A stretch of DNA of 64,000 nt from Novosphingobium sp. ST904 (GTDB lineage Bacteria; Pseudomonadota; Alphaproteobacteria; Sphingomonadales; Sphingomonadaceae). The translations under genes were made by a program, and so were the position numbers. Shown here in pieces: positions 25,139 to 33,358 of this stretch. The notes below the pieces were generated by a model. It worked only from the letters and a program-made list of their open reading frames with translations, did no database searches and was not told the DNA's origin. How positions within the stretch are numbered: the stretch's first letter is position 1; each line of letters starts with the position of its first letter. The stretch lies in assembly GCF_001298105.1 (NCBI RefSeq), contig NZ_LGJH01000156.1:62001-126000 (forward strand), given 5' to 3'.

Positions 25139-25329
25139 CAGTCTTCGCCTTGTTCCGGGGTTCGCCTGGCACCGTCCACGATGCGGCCCAGACGCGTGAT
25201 TTCCGTCTCGGTCGCCCGGCGTTCGTGCTTGCTGCGGCCATGCTGCGCGCGGGCGGTGTCCGCCTGGGTCCGGGCGGCGTCGCGCGCCTTGGCCTTGCGG
25301 GCCATGCGAAGGTTGATGATCTCGGCCAT
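25138..25329 (-). CDS. DUF4169 family protein
   Basis: 63 aa, highly charged and helical. MAEIINLRMARKAKARD is the diagnostic DUF4169 N-terminus, followed by HGRSKHERRATE. These short proteins are common in alphaproteobacteria and have no known function; the basic, helical make-up would suit binding nucleic acid or a protein partner. It starts 9 nt after the HerA-like ATPase stop and overlaps the next gene by one base, so it belongs to that unit. Confidence 0.8.
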   Translation of the reverse strand: MAEIINLRMARKAKARDAARTQADTARAQHGRSKHERRATETEITRLGRIVDGARRTPEQGED

Positions 25330-25338
25330 GACGGCCTT

Positions 25339-26853
25339 TTACCCCTCGACGGGCGCTGTTGTAACCCCGAGATCGGGCAGTCCGACCGAACGCTTGCCCG
25401 AAAAGTCCGTGCGCACGACGATGAGCCCGTCCTTTTCCAGATAGTCCAGCAGGCGCTGCACGCGGCGGGGGCTGCTGGTGCCGTAGACGCGGGCCAGGAC
25501 CATGTCGTCGGGGCAGGGCTCGTCGTTCATGGCGGCGCGCGCGATCATGTAGAACGGCGCCAGCGCATCGTCGGGAACGTGCTTGGCAAGGTTGACCAGA
25601 TCGAACCAGCGTTCGTCGTCGGGGTCCTCGATACCGGCGATGGCGGCGGCGAAACCGCGGCGGAACATCGTCGCATCGAGCCCGCGCACCGAGATGCCCT
25701 TCATGCGGCAGCGAATGGTGAAGTCCTGGAACAGCGTGGTCGCGGACTGGAACGTGCAATCCGGGTCCTGCGCCATGGTGTTCAGGATTTCGAGCATGGC
25801 CGCCCGGTTTTCTTCCGGCTCCGGCTCGGGCCGTTCGGGGCGCGGCGGCGGTGCGGAAGACGGGCCGGCGGAGGGGCCGTGCGCGATCGATTCGCTCAGT
25901 TCCTCGACGTCGATCGCGGGGCGCGGGGCGGGACGCGGAAAATCGGGGCGTTCCGGCTCGACGTGGAGATTGTCGTGCAGCAGTTCGCGCAGTTCCTCGG
26001 TGGTCGCCGTGGGCAACGGGGTGAGGCCGGGGGTGACCGACTTGGCACCGGTCAGGACCGTGCCGATGTTCACCGCCACCGGGCGGCGGCTGATCGCCGG
26101 GCCGAGTCCGAGGAACTGGCCGCGCGCAAGGTCGCGGATCTGTTCCGCCTGGCGGCGCTCCATGCCCAGCAGGTCGGCGGCGCGGATCATGTCGATGTCG
26201 AGGAAGGTGCGGCCCATCAGGAAGTTCGAGGCTTCGGCCGCCACGTTCTTGGCCAGCTTGGCGAGGCGCTGGGTGGCGATGACCCCGGCAAGGCCGCGCT
26301 TGCGGCCCCGGCACATCAGGTTCGTCATCGCCGCGAGGCTGACGCGGCGCGCCTCCTCGGACACTTCGCCGGCGGCGGCGGGGGCGAACATCTGCGCCTC
26401 GTCCACCACGACCAGCGCGGGATACCACTGTTCGCGCGGGGCATCGAACATGGCGTTGAGGAACTGCGCGGCGCATTTCATCTGCTGGTCGATCTCAAGC
26501 TCGTCGAGCGCGAGGACGACCGAGGCGCGGTGTTCGCGGATGCGCGCACCCAGCCGGACGATCTCGCCTTCCGCATAGGCGGCGCCGTCGATCACGACAT
26601 GGCCAAATTCCTCGGCGAGGCTGACGAAGTCTCCCTCGGGGTCGATCACCACCTGTTGCACGATGGAGGCGCTCTCTTCGAGCAGGCGGCGCAGCAGGTG
26701 CGACTTGCCGGACCCGGAATTGCCCTGCACCAGCAGGCGGGTCGCCAGAAGTTCCTTGATGTCGATTTCGATCGACTCGCCCTGCGGGGTCTGGCCGATC
26801 ACGATATTCGCGCTCACGCCGCATGCCTTGCGCAAGCCGGGCGCGAGAGGCAA
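25339..26853 (-). CDS. HerA-like ATPase (DUF87) with C-terminal winged-helix region
   Basis: 504 aa from ATG 26853; GTG 26817 (VSANIVIGQ) is a plausible shorter start. The P-loop is QGNSGSGKSHLLRRL, the Walker B is ALVVVDEAQMF and an ARGQFLGLG segment follows, all fitting the HerA/VirB4/FtsK superfamily of DNA-pumping ATPases. A Pro-rich linker (residues ~340-370) leads to a C-terminal domain ending in a likely winged helix (SSPRRVQRLLDYLEKDGLIVV). HerA usually works with the NurA nuclease in archaea; none is seen here. The next two small genes are its probable partners. Function unknown. Confidence 0.82.
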   Translation of the reverse strand: MPLAPGLRKACGVSANIVIGQTPQGESIEIDIKELLATRLLVQGNSGSGKSHLLRRLLEESASIVQQVVIDPEGDFVSLAEEFGHVVIDGAAYAEGEIVRLGARIREHRASVVLALDELEIDQQMKCAAQFLNAMFDAPREQWYPALVVVDEAQMFAPAAAGEVSEEARRVSLAAMTNLMCRGRKRGLAGVIATQRLAKLAKNVAAEASNFLMGRTFLDIDMIRAADLLGMERRQAEQIRDLARGQFLGLGPAISRRPVAVNIGTVLTGAKSVTPGLTPLPTATTEELRELLHDNLHVEPERPDFPRPAPRPAIDVEELSESIAHGPSAGPSSAPPPRPERPEPEPEENRAAMLEILNTMAQDPDCTFQSATTLFQDFTIRCRMKGISVRGLDATMFRRGFAAAIAGIEDPDDERWFDLVNLAKHVPDDALAPFYMIARAAMNDEPCPDDMVLARVYGTSSPRRVQRLLDYLEKDGLIVVRTDFSGKRSVGLPDLGVTTAPVEG

Positions 26854-26974
26854 GGCAATGCTGCGGCTTTATCCATAGCTTGTGCGCATCGGCTTGCGGC
26901 GCGTCATGCGAAAATCGCGGATTTCCGCGCCGGTCACGGGGCTGTCACACGCGCGCGGCATAGCGACGCAGATT

Positions 26975-27847
26975 ATGGCTTCACCGGTTTCTCCTGATAG
27001 CGACGGTATCGAGCGCCTGCCCCTGCGGCTGGTGGTGCTGGCGGGGCATGGCCTCGGCCCCGGCGGAATCGATCCACTGGCAGAGCGTTTCGGCGAAAGG
27101 CACCGCTGCCTCGTGCCGCTGGCAGGGCGGCCGCTCATCGCCCATGTGCTGCAGACGGCGGCGCAGCATCCCCGCGTCGCCAGCCTTGCGGTCTGCGTGG
27201 AGCGGGAGGCGTTCGACCCGGTGTGGGACGTGCTGACGCGGCTGCCGGGGCGCGGCAGCGTGGCGCTGGTGGGAGCGCGGCAGGATATCGCGGCAAGCGT
27301 GCGCGCGGCGGCGGAGGACTGGGATGGCCCGCTGCTCGTCACCACCGCCGATCACGCCCTGCTCAGCGCGGAATCGATCGACGCCATGGCCGATGCGCTG
27401 GAAAGCTGCGATGTCACTTTCGCGCTGGCCCGGCGCGAGGCGGTGGAGGCCGCGCATCCCAATGCGCTGCGCAGCTATATAGCCTTGCGCGACGGCGAAT
27501 TCGCGGCGTGCGACCTTTATGGCATGGCGGGGACGCGTTTCGTCCACGCGGTTGACGTGTTTCGCGGCAGGGGCGCCTCCGACCGCGAGGGCGCCCGGAT
27601 CTGGCGGGCACTGGGCCTTGCCGGGCTGCTCATGGTCAAGCTGCGGCTGGAGACGCTTTCGGGTGCGGTGGTGCGGGCTTCGCGCCGCCTGCGGCTGCGC
27701 GTGCGCGCCGTGGTCATGGCCGACGGCACCCAGGCGATCGACGTGGACAATGACCGGACATATGCAGTGGTGCGGGACCTGCTGGGCGAACTGCCGCCGG
27801 AAACGCCCGGCAAGACCGCCAGGCCGACAGCGCGCGCCGTAGCCTGA
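26975..27847 (+). CDS. MobA-like nucleotidyltransferase
   Basis: 290 aa from ATG 26975. An N-terminal nucleotidyltransferase fold is visible: LVVLAGHG, RCLVPLAGRPLIAHVL, then LLVTTADHALL holding the metal-binding aspartate. This is the arrangement of MobA/CobY/IspD-like enzymes that move NMP onto a cofactor or sugar phosphate. The first motif lacks the classic GGxxxRxG signature, so the substrate cannot be named. The C-terminal third is Arg-rich and helical. It stands alone, divergent from the HerA-like ATPase. An upstream in-frame ATG (26882) is less likely. Confidence 0.65.
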   Translation: MASPVSPDSDGIERLPLRLVVLAGHGLGPGGIDPLAERFGERHRCLVPLAGRPLIAHVLQTAAQHPRVASLAVCVEREAFDPVWDVLTRLPGRGSVALVGARQDIAASVRAAAEDWDGPLLVTTADHALLSAESIDAMADALESCDVTFALARREAVEAAHPNALRSYIALRDGEFAACDLYGMAGTRFVHAVDVFRGRGASDREGARIWRALGLAGLLMVKLRLETLSGAVVRASRRLRLRVRAVVMADGTQAIDVDNDRTYAVVRDLLGELPPETPGKTARPTARAVA

Positions 27848-27962
27848 AAAGGGTGCTCGGGTAGCCTGGATTTCAGGCGCCTGATCGAAGTGCGGGATGG
27901 CAGTGGCCGATCGGCGGAGGCCGGGTCGTGCCGGACCGTTTTTTTCAAGGCCCCAAACGACT

Positions 27963-27988
27963 TTCGGGCCCCCTTGCGGGGGCCCGAA
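27963..27988 (-). terminator. Strong hairpin after tRNA-Leu(GAG)
   Basis: A perfect 11-bp stem TTCGGGCCCCC / GGGGGCCCGAA with a TTGC loop, 29 nt after the 3' end of the minus-strand tRNA. The following minus-strand sequence is only mildly T-rich (AGTCGTTT), so it may act as terminator or 3' processing structure. Confidence 0.55.
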
Positions 27989-28016
27989 GGCTTTACCAGA
28001 TCTCTTGCGAGAGTGA

Positions 28017-28103
28017 TGGTGCGGTCAAGAAGACTCGAACTTCCACGGGCTTTCGCCCACAACGACCTCAACGTTGCGCGTCTACCAATTCCGCCATGAC
28101 CGC
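28017..28103 (-). tRNA. tRNA-Leu (anticodon GAG)
   Basis: Reading the minus strand from 28103: acceptor GCGGTCA; anticodon arm CAACG-TTGAGGT-CGTTG with anticodon GAG; a long variable arm (GGGCGAAAGCCC) typical of class II leucine tRNA; GTTCGAGTC T-loop; encoded CCA at 28017-28019. Confidence 0.96.
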
Positions 28104-28414
28104 TAAATCACCGGGGAGCTTCGAAGCCGTCCCGTGGCAGGAGCGCGCCACTAGCAAAGGGTTCCTGACCCGGCAAGTGGCTTCGGCCAATTATTTTCAA
28201 AAAGAGCGAATTTTTTTGCACCGCACGGAATTTATGGCGGATTTGCGTGGCTCGGCCAATTTGATGCGGGTGCATGGCCGGATGGGGCCGCGTCACGGCA
28301 TGGTGAAGCGGGCCGCGCATGGCGGCGAACAGGTAAGCGAAATCCTGCAAAAAGTGCAGGGCCGGTGCGGCGCTGCAAAGGAGCCCGGGCTCACGCGGGG
28401 TGAGCCGGCCCGCC
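28104..28414. other. 311-nt intergenic region
   Basis: Between tRNA-Leu(GAG) and the zinc-ribbon gene. It holds the tRNA promoter (28151-28177), a small stem-loop CCTGCA-AAAAG-TGCAGG (28344-28360) and a hairpin GGCTCAC / GTGAGCC (28388-28406) just after the zinc-ribbon stop. An 80-codon minus-strand open frame here overlaps the tRNA promoter and has no family features, so I do not call it. Confidence 0.5.
28151..28177 (-). promoter_or_regulatory. Putative tRNA-Leu(GAG) promoter
   Basis: Minus strand: CTTGC, 16 nt, TGCTAG, then TGGCGCGCTC. Layout, spacing and discriminator match the element before tRNA-Gly, although the tRNAs and flanks are otherwise unrelated. Confidence 0.6.
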
Positions 28415-29401
28415 TCAGTCGGGCTTCCAGCCGATCTCTGCGGCCGATGCTGCCTTGGGAATGTCGGTCAGCGCTTCGTTGACGGTGATCGCCTCTCCCG
28501 GCGCGAGCTTGCGCTTCGAGGGGACGACTTCCTTTTCGTAGACGATGCGGTCGCGCTTGTCGCGCAGCACGACCAATAGCGAGGGCACGTAGCGGGCCTC
28601 GCTGCCGATATTGCTGATGGTGCCGCTGACCGAGAAGAATTCGGTGCCGTCGGGCAGAGGCTTGCGGTCCTGCCGCTTGCGCGGGAAATCGAGCTGGAGG
28701 TCGGGCTGGGCGGGAGAGAAGGTCTGGCGCGGGATCGGCAGCCAGTCCGGCAGGCCGCCCCAGGCGACGGCGCCGGTAAGGCCTAGGGTCACGACCGCGA
28801 AGATCGCCGAGCCGAGCGTCGCGATCCGCGTCCAGTTGCGGCGCGGGCGGAACGGCGGCGAGAAATCGAAGTTCGACGCGTTTTCGTCCGCATAATGGAC
28901 GCTTGTCGTATCGTCGTAGATCGGCGCGGGCTTGCGCGCGGGCTGCGGCGCCTGCGTGGGCGCGGAAAGCGGGCCGGCCTCATCGGTCGGCGTGCTTGCG
29001 GGGCGGGTGCCGGGAATGTCGGCAGCGCTCGCTTCGCGGCCGGGGGCGCGGCCGGGCACGCGAATGGCTTCGCGCGGCGGCGGGGCCTGCACCGGGGCGG
29101 CCTGCACCGGGGGTGCCTGAATGGGGGCGGCCTGCGCGGGAGCCGGCTGGACCGGCGGCGGCGCGGCAGGCCGTGGCGGCGCTACCGGCGCTTGCTGCGC
29201 GGCGGGAGAAGGCGGTGCGGCGGGAGCGGCAACTGTGCCTGCCCCCCCTTGCGCAACCGGGGCTTCTTCCGCTGCGGCTTCGGGGCCTTCCTGGAACCAG
29301 CTGTGGCGGCACTTGGCGCAGCGTACCGTGCGCCCGTCCACGCCCAGCGCGCTGTCCGGGACCGCATATCGCGTAGAGCAGGCGGGGCAGGCGATTATCA
29401 T
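28415..29401 (-). CDS. MJ0042-type zinc-ribbon membrane protein with DUF3426 domain
   Basis: 328 aa. The N-terminal zinc ribbon has C5-x2-C8 and C28-x2-C31 (CPAC ... CAKC). Residues ~45-170 are a Pro/Ala/Gln-rich linker with a short tandem repeat. One membrane segment lies near residues 195-215 (TLGSAIFAVVTLGLTGAVAW), and the extracytoplasmic C-terminus is a DUF3426-like beta domain (FSVSGTISNIG...VPSLLVVLRDK). The cytoplasmic ribbon plus single pass suggests a signalling or scaffold role; no function is established. It is divergent from ftsE, a neighbourhood that recurs in sphingomonads. Confidence 0.85.
   Translation of the reverse strand: MIIACPACSTRYAVPDSALGVDGRTVRCAKCRHSWFQEGPEAAAEEAPVAQGGAGTVAAPAAPPSPAAQQAPVAPPRPAAPPPVQPAPAQAAPIQAPPVQAAPVQAPPPREAIRVPGRAPGREASAADIPGTRPASTPTDEAGPLSAPTQAPQPARKPAPIYDDTTSVHYADENASNFDFSPPFRPRRNWTRIATLGSAIFAVVTLGLTGAVAWGGLPDWLPIPRQTFSPAQPDLQLDFPRKRQDRKPLPDGTEFFSVSGTISNIGSEARYVPSLLVVLRDKRDRIVYEKEVVPSKRKLAPGEAITVNEALTDIPKAASAAEIGWKPD
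29081..29140 (-). repeat. Four 15-bp tandem repeats in the zinc-ribbon gene
   Basis: Four adjacent 15-bp units (29081, 29096, 29111, 29126), about GGCGGCCTGCACCGG on the + strand, each coding five residues of an A-P-V/I-Q-A pattern in the Pro-rich linker. Units differ at a few bases. Copy number is likely to vary between strains. Confidence 0.75.
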
Positions 29402-29557
29402 GATCGCAATCTATAAGCACGAGTGACTCTCATGCGACAAGACATGGACTTGTGGGCACACGCCGGAACGCCCTTTTTTCCACATTCAATGCTCGCTATA
29501 GCGTCTCGTCGCCCGTTCGGACCCGAACATGCCAGGCCGTAAACCGATTAGACGAGT

Positions 29558-30271
29558 ATGACCGCGGACGGGGAAATCATCCATTTCGACAATGTCGGGC
29601 TGCGTTACGGCACGGATCGGGAGATCCTGTCCGACCTGACCTTCACGTTGTTTCCGGGGCGGTTTTACTTTCTCACCGGGGCCAGCGGCGCGGGCAAGAC
29701 TTCGCTGCTGCGGCTGCTCTACCTTGCCCAGCGCCCCTCGCGCGGCGCTATCCGCATGTTCGGAACGGACGCCATCACCCTGCCGCGCAGCCGGTTGCCG
29801 ATGTTGCGCCGCCGGATCGGCGTGGTGTTCCAGGACTTCCGGCTGATCCCGCACTTGTCCGCGTTCGACAACGTGGCCTTGCCGCTGCGGGTTGCGGGGC
29901 ACCAGGAGAAGGATATCGCCGGTCCGGTCCGCGACATTCTCGAATGGGTCGGCCTGACCGAGCGGATGGATGCGCGTCCCGCCACGCTTTCGGGCGGTGA
30001 GCAGCAGCGCGTCGCCATCGCCCGCGCCGTGATCGCGCGTCCGGCGATGCTGGTGGCGGACGAGCCGACCGGCAACGTCGATCCCGAGATGGCGCTCAAG
30101 CTGATGCGCCTGTTCGAGATGCTCAACCGGCAGGGCACGACCGTGGTGGTCGCCACGCACGATCTGGACCTGCTGCGCAAGGTGCCGGAGAGCCTTATCA
30201 TGCGGCTCGATCGCGGGCGTCTGGCCGATCCCACCGGGGCCCTGCGCTACCCGCCGCGGCAACTGACATGA
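29558..30271 (+). CDS. ftsE: Cell-division ATP-binding protein FtsE
   Basis: 237 aa ABC ATPase. Walker A GASGAGKT is at residues 41-48, the signature LSGGEQQR at 144-151 and Walker B LVADEP at 165-170. FtsE with FtsX forms the divisome complex that triggers peptidoglycan hydrolases during septation. The stop overlaps the ftsX start by 4 nt (ATGA 30268-30271). The 156-nt upstream region holds two short palindromes (CGCTATAGCG at 29494-29503 and GTTCGGACCCGAAC at 29515-29528). Confidence 0.95.
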   Translation: MTADGEIIHFDNVGLRYGTDREILSDLTFTLFPGRFYFLTGASGAGKTSLLRLLYLAQRPSRGAIRMFGTDAITLPRSRLPMLRRRIGVVFQDFRLIPHLSAFDNVALPLRVAGHQEKDIAGPVRDILEWVGLTERMDARPATLSGGEQQRVAIARAVIARPAMLVADEPTGNVDPEMALKLMRLFEMLNRQGTTVVVATHDLDLLRKVPESLIMRLDRGRLADPTGALRYPPRQLT

Positions 30272-31193
30272 GCGCAGAAGGAGTGCCGCGCATGGCATGG
30301 CGCCGCCTTGGTGCGCGCGGGGCCGAACTGATCCCGCAGATCCGCATGTCCGGGCCGATGCCCTGGGTCATCGCGATCATGGTGGCGATGACGGCGATCG
30401 CGCTTGCCGCCGGGCTCGCACTCGGCAACGCCATCTCTCCGCGCGCGCGGAAATCGAGGGCGGCGTGACGGTGCAGGTGCTCGAACCGCGTGACGACGTT
30501 CGCGCCCGGGAAGCGGCGGCGGCGGTCGAGGCGATCAAGCGCGTGCCGCATGTCGCCGGGCTTCGCCAGGTTCCGCAGGCCGAACTCGATGCCCTGATCG
30601 AACCCTGGCTGGGCAGCGGGATCGCCGCTGCCACCGGCGCGGCGATCCCGGTTCCCGCGCTGATCGACGTGCGCCTCGACGGTGCGGCGAGCCCGGATCG
30701 GCTCGCGGCGATCGAGCGGGTTCTCGTTCGCGCCGCGCCTTCCGCCCGGGTGGATGCGCAGTCGACATGGCTGAAGCCGGTATTCGACGCGATGCTGTCG
30801 CTGCAGGTGCTCTCGATCTCGCTGGTCGTTCTGCTGGCCGGCGCGCTGGCCGCGGCGGTCCTGCTGGCCGCGCGCTCCGCACTGGGCGCCAATCGCGACA
30901 CGATCGAGATCGTCCATCTCCTGGGCGGAACCGATACCCAGGTCGCGCAAGTGTTCCAGCGTTCGATCGGCTATGACGCGGCGGGCGGCGGAACGGTCGG
31001 GCTGGCGCTTGCGCTGGTGGTGATCCTGTCGCTCGGCCGCCGTTTCGCGGGGCTCGGGGCAGGACTGGTGGACAGCGGCGCGCTGGTCTGGACCGACTGG
31101 CTGCTGCTGGCGCTGGTCCCGGTGCTCTCCACCCTGCTGGCGATGCTGACCGCGCGGCTGACCGTGCTCCATGCACTTCGCAAGATGCTATAG
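30268..31193 (+). pseudogene. ftsX: Cell-division permease FtsX (one frameshift)
   Basis: About 308 codons when repaired. The first frame gives the cytoplasmic tail and first membrane segment (PMPWVIAIMVAMTAIALAAGLALG). It is then lost after GNAIS near 30440 and stops at 30468. One T added there gives GNAISSARAEIEGG. The rest (periplasmic domain, then three membrane segments, ending LHALRKML) is intact to 31193. FtsX is the membrane partner of FtsE. A real loss would be unexpected with ftsE intact, so I suspect a base-calling error. Start overlaps ftsE. Confidence 0.9.
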
Positions 31194-31219
31194 TACGCAC
31201 AAGACGCTATAGGCATCTC

Positions 31220-31786
31220 ATGTTCCGTCGCACCGCCGCCTTCCTGCTGCTGATCTGGCTGTTCGGTTTCCTCTGGTTTGCCATCGCGCTTCCGGGGCCG
31301 CTGGACGATGCGGTGAAGACCGACGCGGTGATCGTGCTGACCGGCAGCCGGGGAAGGATCGAACGGGCCATGGCCGTGCTGGAGGCCGGACGTGCCCCGC
31401 GCGTGCTGATCTCCGGCGTCGACCGCGAAGTGAGGCCCGGCGAACTCGCTGCCGAATTCAAGATTCCCGACCGGCTGATGAAGTGCTGCATCACGCTCGG
31501 CTACGAAGCTTACGACACCCGCTCCAACGCGCTTGAGGCGGCGGACTGGGTGGGGCGCCGCAAGGCCCGCACGGTGCGGCTGGTGACGGCGGACTGGCAT
31601 ATGCGCCGCGCCGCCTACGAGCTTGCACGCGAATTACCGCAGGGCGTCACCGTTCTTGAGGATGCGGTGCCTTCGCATCCCAGCCTCGGCACGCTGTTCC
31701 TCGAATACCACAAGTTCGTGGGCCGCATGGCGCTGGACTTCTGGAACAGGCCGCCCTGGAAACGTCATACTGGAACCTCGAAATAA
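31220..31786 (+). CDS. YdcF/SanA-like DUF218 membrane protein
   Basis: 188 aa. One N-terminal membrane segment (AAFLLLIWLFGFLWFAIAL) is followed by the DUF218 core: DAVIVLTGSRGRIERAM, PRVLISGVD, DTRSNALEAA and VRLVTADWHMRRA. In E. coli, ElyC and SanA of this family affect envelope and undecaprenyl-lipid metabolism, so an envelope role is likely. It sits 26 nt after ftsX and its stop overlaps the plsC start by one base, linking division and phospholipid genes in one transcript. Confidence 0.88.
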   Translation: MFRRTAAFLLLIWLFGFLWFAIALPGPLDDAVKTDAVIVLTGSRGRIERAMAVLEAGRAPRVLISGVDREVRPGELAAEFKIPDRLMKCCITLGYEAYDTRSNALEAADWVGRRKARTVRLVTADWHMRRAAYELARELPQGVTVLEDAVPSHPSLGTLFLEYHKFVGRMALDFWNRPPWKRHTGTSK

Positions 31787-32481
31787 TGCGCACGAATGCG
31801 ATCGACGTCATCCGCAGCCTGCTGTTCTACCTGGTGTTCTATCCGGGCACGCTGGTGTTCGTCACGATGGTCTGGGTGGCTTCGCTGTTCGGGCAGGAGC
31901 CGATGCGCCGCTCGGTCCGGGGCTGGGCCAGGTTCCACCGTCTGTGCTGCCGCTGGCTGCTGGGCATCCGGCTGGTGATCGAGGGCGAGATGCCGGAGGA
32001 AGGCGTGCTGGTGGCGATGAAGCACGAAAGCTTCTTCGAGGCGATCGACCTGCCGGCGCAGATGCAGTTTCCCGCACCGTTTCCCAAGGCCGAACTGATC
32101 GACATTCCGGGCTGGGGCTGGGCCGCGCGCCAGTACGGCGCGGTCGTGGTGCAGCGGGACCAGGGCGCCCGGGCCTTGCGGGCGATGGTGGCCTCGGCGC
32201 GGGGCTTTGCGTCGCAGGGGCGGCCGCTGGCGATCTTCCCCGAAGGAACGCGGGTTCCCCATGGCCAGCGCGCGCCGCTGCAAGCGGGATTCGCCGGGCT
32301 CTACAAGCTGCTCGGCCTGCCCGTGGTCCCCGTCGCGGTGGACAGCGGCAGGCTCTATCATCGCCGCTGGAAGAAGCCGGGCACCATCACCCTGCGCGTG
32401 GGCGAGCGGATCGAGCCCGGCCTGGCGCGTGACGAGATCGAGGCCAGGGTCCAGACCGCGATCAATGCGCTGAACCCCTGA
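31786..32481 (+). CDS. plsC: 1-acyl-glycerol-3-phosphate acyltransferase (PlsC family)
   Basis: 231 aa. A membrane segment near residues 12-33 is followed by the acyltransferase motifs KHESFFEA (H80 to E85; most relatives have HxxxxD) and FPEGTR at 151-156. PlsC adds the second acyl chain to lysophosphatidic acid at the inner membrane. Glutamate in place of aspartate is conservative and should still polarise the histidine. It overlaps the DUF218 gene by one base and converges on the transglutaminase gene, with two bases between the stops. Confidence 0.88.
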   Translation: MRTNAIDVIRSLLFYLVFYPGTLVFVTMVWVASLFGQEPMRRSVRGWARFHRLCCRWLLGIRLVIEGEMPEEGVLVAMKHESFFEAIDLPAQMQFPAPFPKAELIDIPGWGWAARQYGAVVVQRDQGARALRAMVASARGFASQGRPLAIFPEGTRVPHGQRAPLQAGFAGLYKLLGLPVVPVAVDSGRLYHRRWKKPGTITLRVGERIEPGLARDEIEARVQTAINALNP

Positions 32482-32483
32482 GG

Positions 32484-33263
32484 TCAGGCGATCTCGCGCA
32501 CTTCGACGGACTGGCTCCGCAGTTCCACCGGCCCGTAGCTGGTAAGAAACGAAACCGCCGCCGCATCGACGCCGACCCCGATCTTCGCCATCGCCTCGGG
32601 GCGGCTCATGCCGGTCGCATCCACCAGATGCCAGGTATCGTCGAGGAAGACTTCGGCCACGGCATGAAAGTCCTGCGGCTTGACGCCCAGGCCGTAGACG
32701 CTGGCGAAGCGCGCTGGAATGGCCGAGGCGCGGCACAGGCTTATGACGAGGTGGGCATAGTCACGGCATACGCCCTCGCCCGAATTGAAGCTGTCGGCCG
32801 CGCTCGTCTGCGCATTGCTGGAGCCGGGGACGTAAGCCAGGTGGCCGGCCACCCAGTCGCGGATCGCGGCCACCTTGTTTCCGCCTTCGAACATGCCGAA
32901 CTGCGTGAGAGCAAAGTCCTGGAAAGTGTCGGAAGGGCAGAAGCGCGAGGGCAGCAGGTAATCGACCGTCTCGGCCGGGAGCATGTGCGGCGGCACGGCG
33001 GGCAGCCCCTCGATCGGGGTCACGATCCGCTGCGGTTCCACGACGGCCTCGTAGCGCACGGTCAGCGCATTGGCGACATGGAGCCAGATCCGGTCGCCGA
33101 TTTGGTCATGCCCGGGCAGGCGGGCGAAATGCTCGACCGGAGGCAGCGAGATATGGGCGCTGTGGACCACCTGCTCGGGAAGGATCGCCGCCTCGAGCTG
33201 GAGCAGCACGTCGGTGGGCGCGGGCAGCGCGTAATCGAGTTGGGCCAGAATCGAGAGTTTCAT
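32484..33263 (-). CDS. Transglutaminase-like cysteine protease-fold protein
   Basis: 259 aa. The core has the catalytic cysteine in GEGVCRDYAHL, the histidine in DFHAVAEVFLD and the aspartate in HLVDATG. An N-terminal beta region (residues 1-110) is typical of bacterial transglutaminase-like proteins. No signal peptide is seen, so it should be cytoplasmic. Members act as proteases or amidases and are seldom true cross-linkers; substrate unknown. It stands alone between plsC and tyrC. Confidence 0.85.
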   Translation of the reverse strand: MKLSILAQLDYALPAPTDVLLQLEAAILPEQVVHSAHISLPPVEHFARLPGHDQIGDRIWLHVANALTVRYEAVVEPQRIVTPIEGLPAVPPHMLPAETVDYLLPSRFCPSDTFQDFALTQFGMFEGGNKVAAIRDWVAGHLAYVPGSSNAQTSAADSFNSGEGVCRDYAHLVISLCRASAIPARFASVYGLGVKPQDFHAVAEVFLDDTWHLVDATGMSRPEAMAKIGVGVDAAAVSFLTSYGPVELRSQSVEVREIA

Positions 33264-33358
33264 GGGACGCGCGGCTTGTCCATGGGAAGTGTCCTTGGGA
33301 AGAGCTTCGGGAGGTCTTACCCGCTCAAAGCCCGAGAAGCGTGCCGGCTCCCGCGGGA

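Noticed and set aside
28108..28350. An 80-codon minus-strand open frame next to tRNA-Leu(GAG)
   Set aside because: It covers the tRNA promoter, has no ribosome site and no recognisable protein features.
30268..30500. Programmed ribosomal frameshifting in ftsX
   Set aside because: There is no slippery heptamer followed by a pseudoknot, and similar breaks occur in ten other unrelated genes, so a shared technical cause is more likely.
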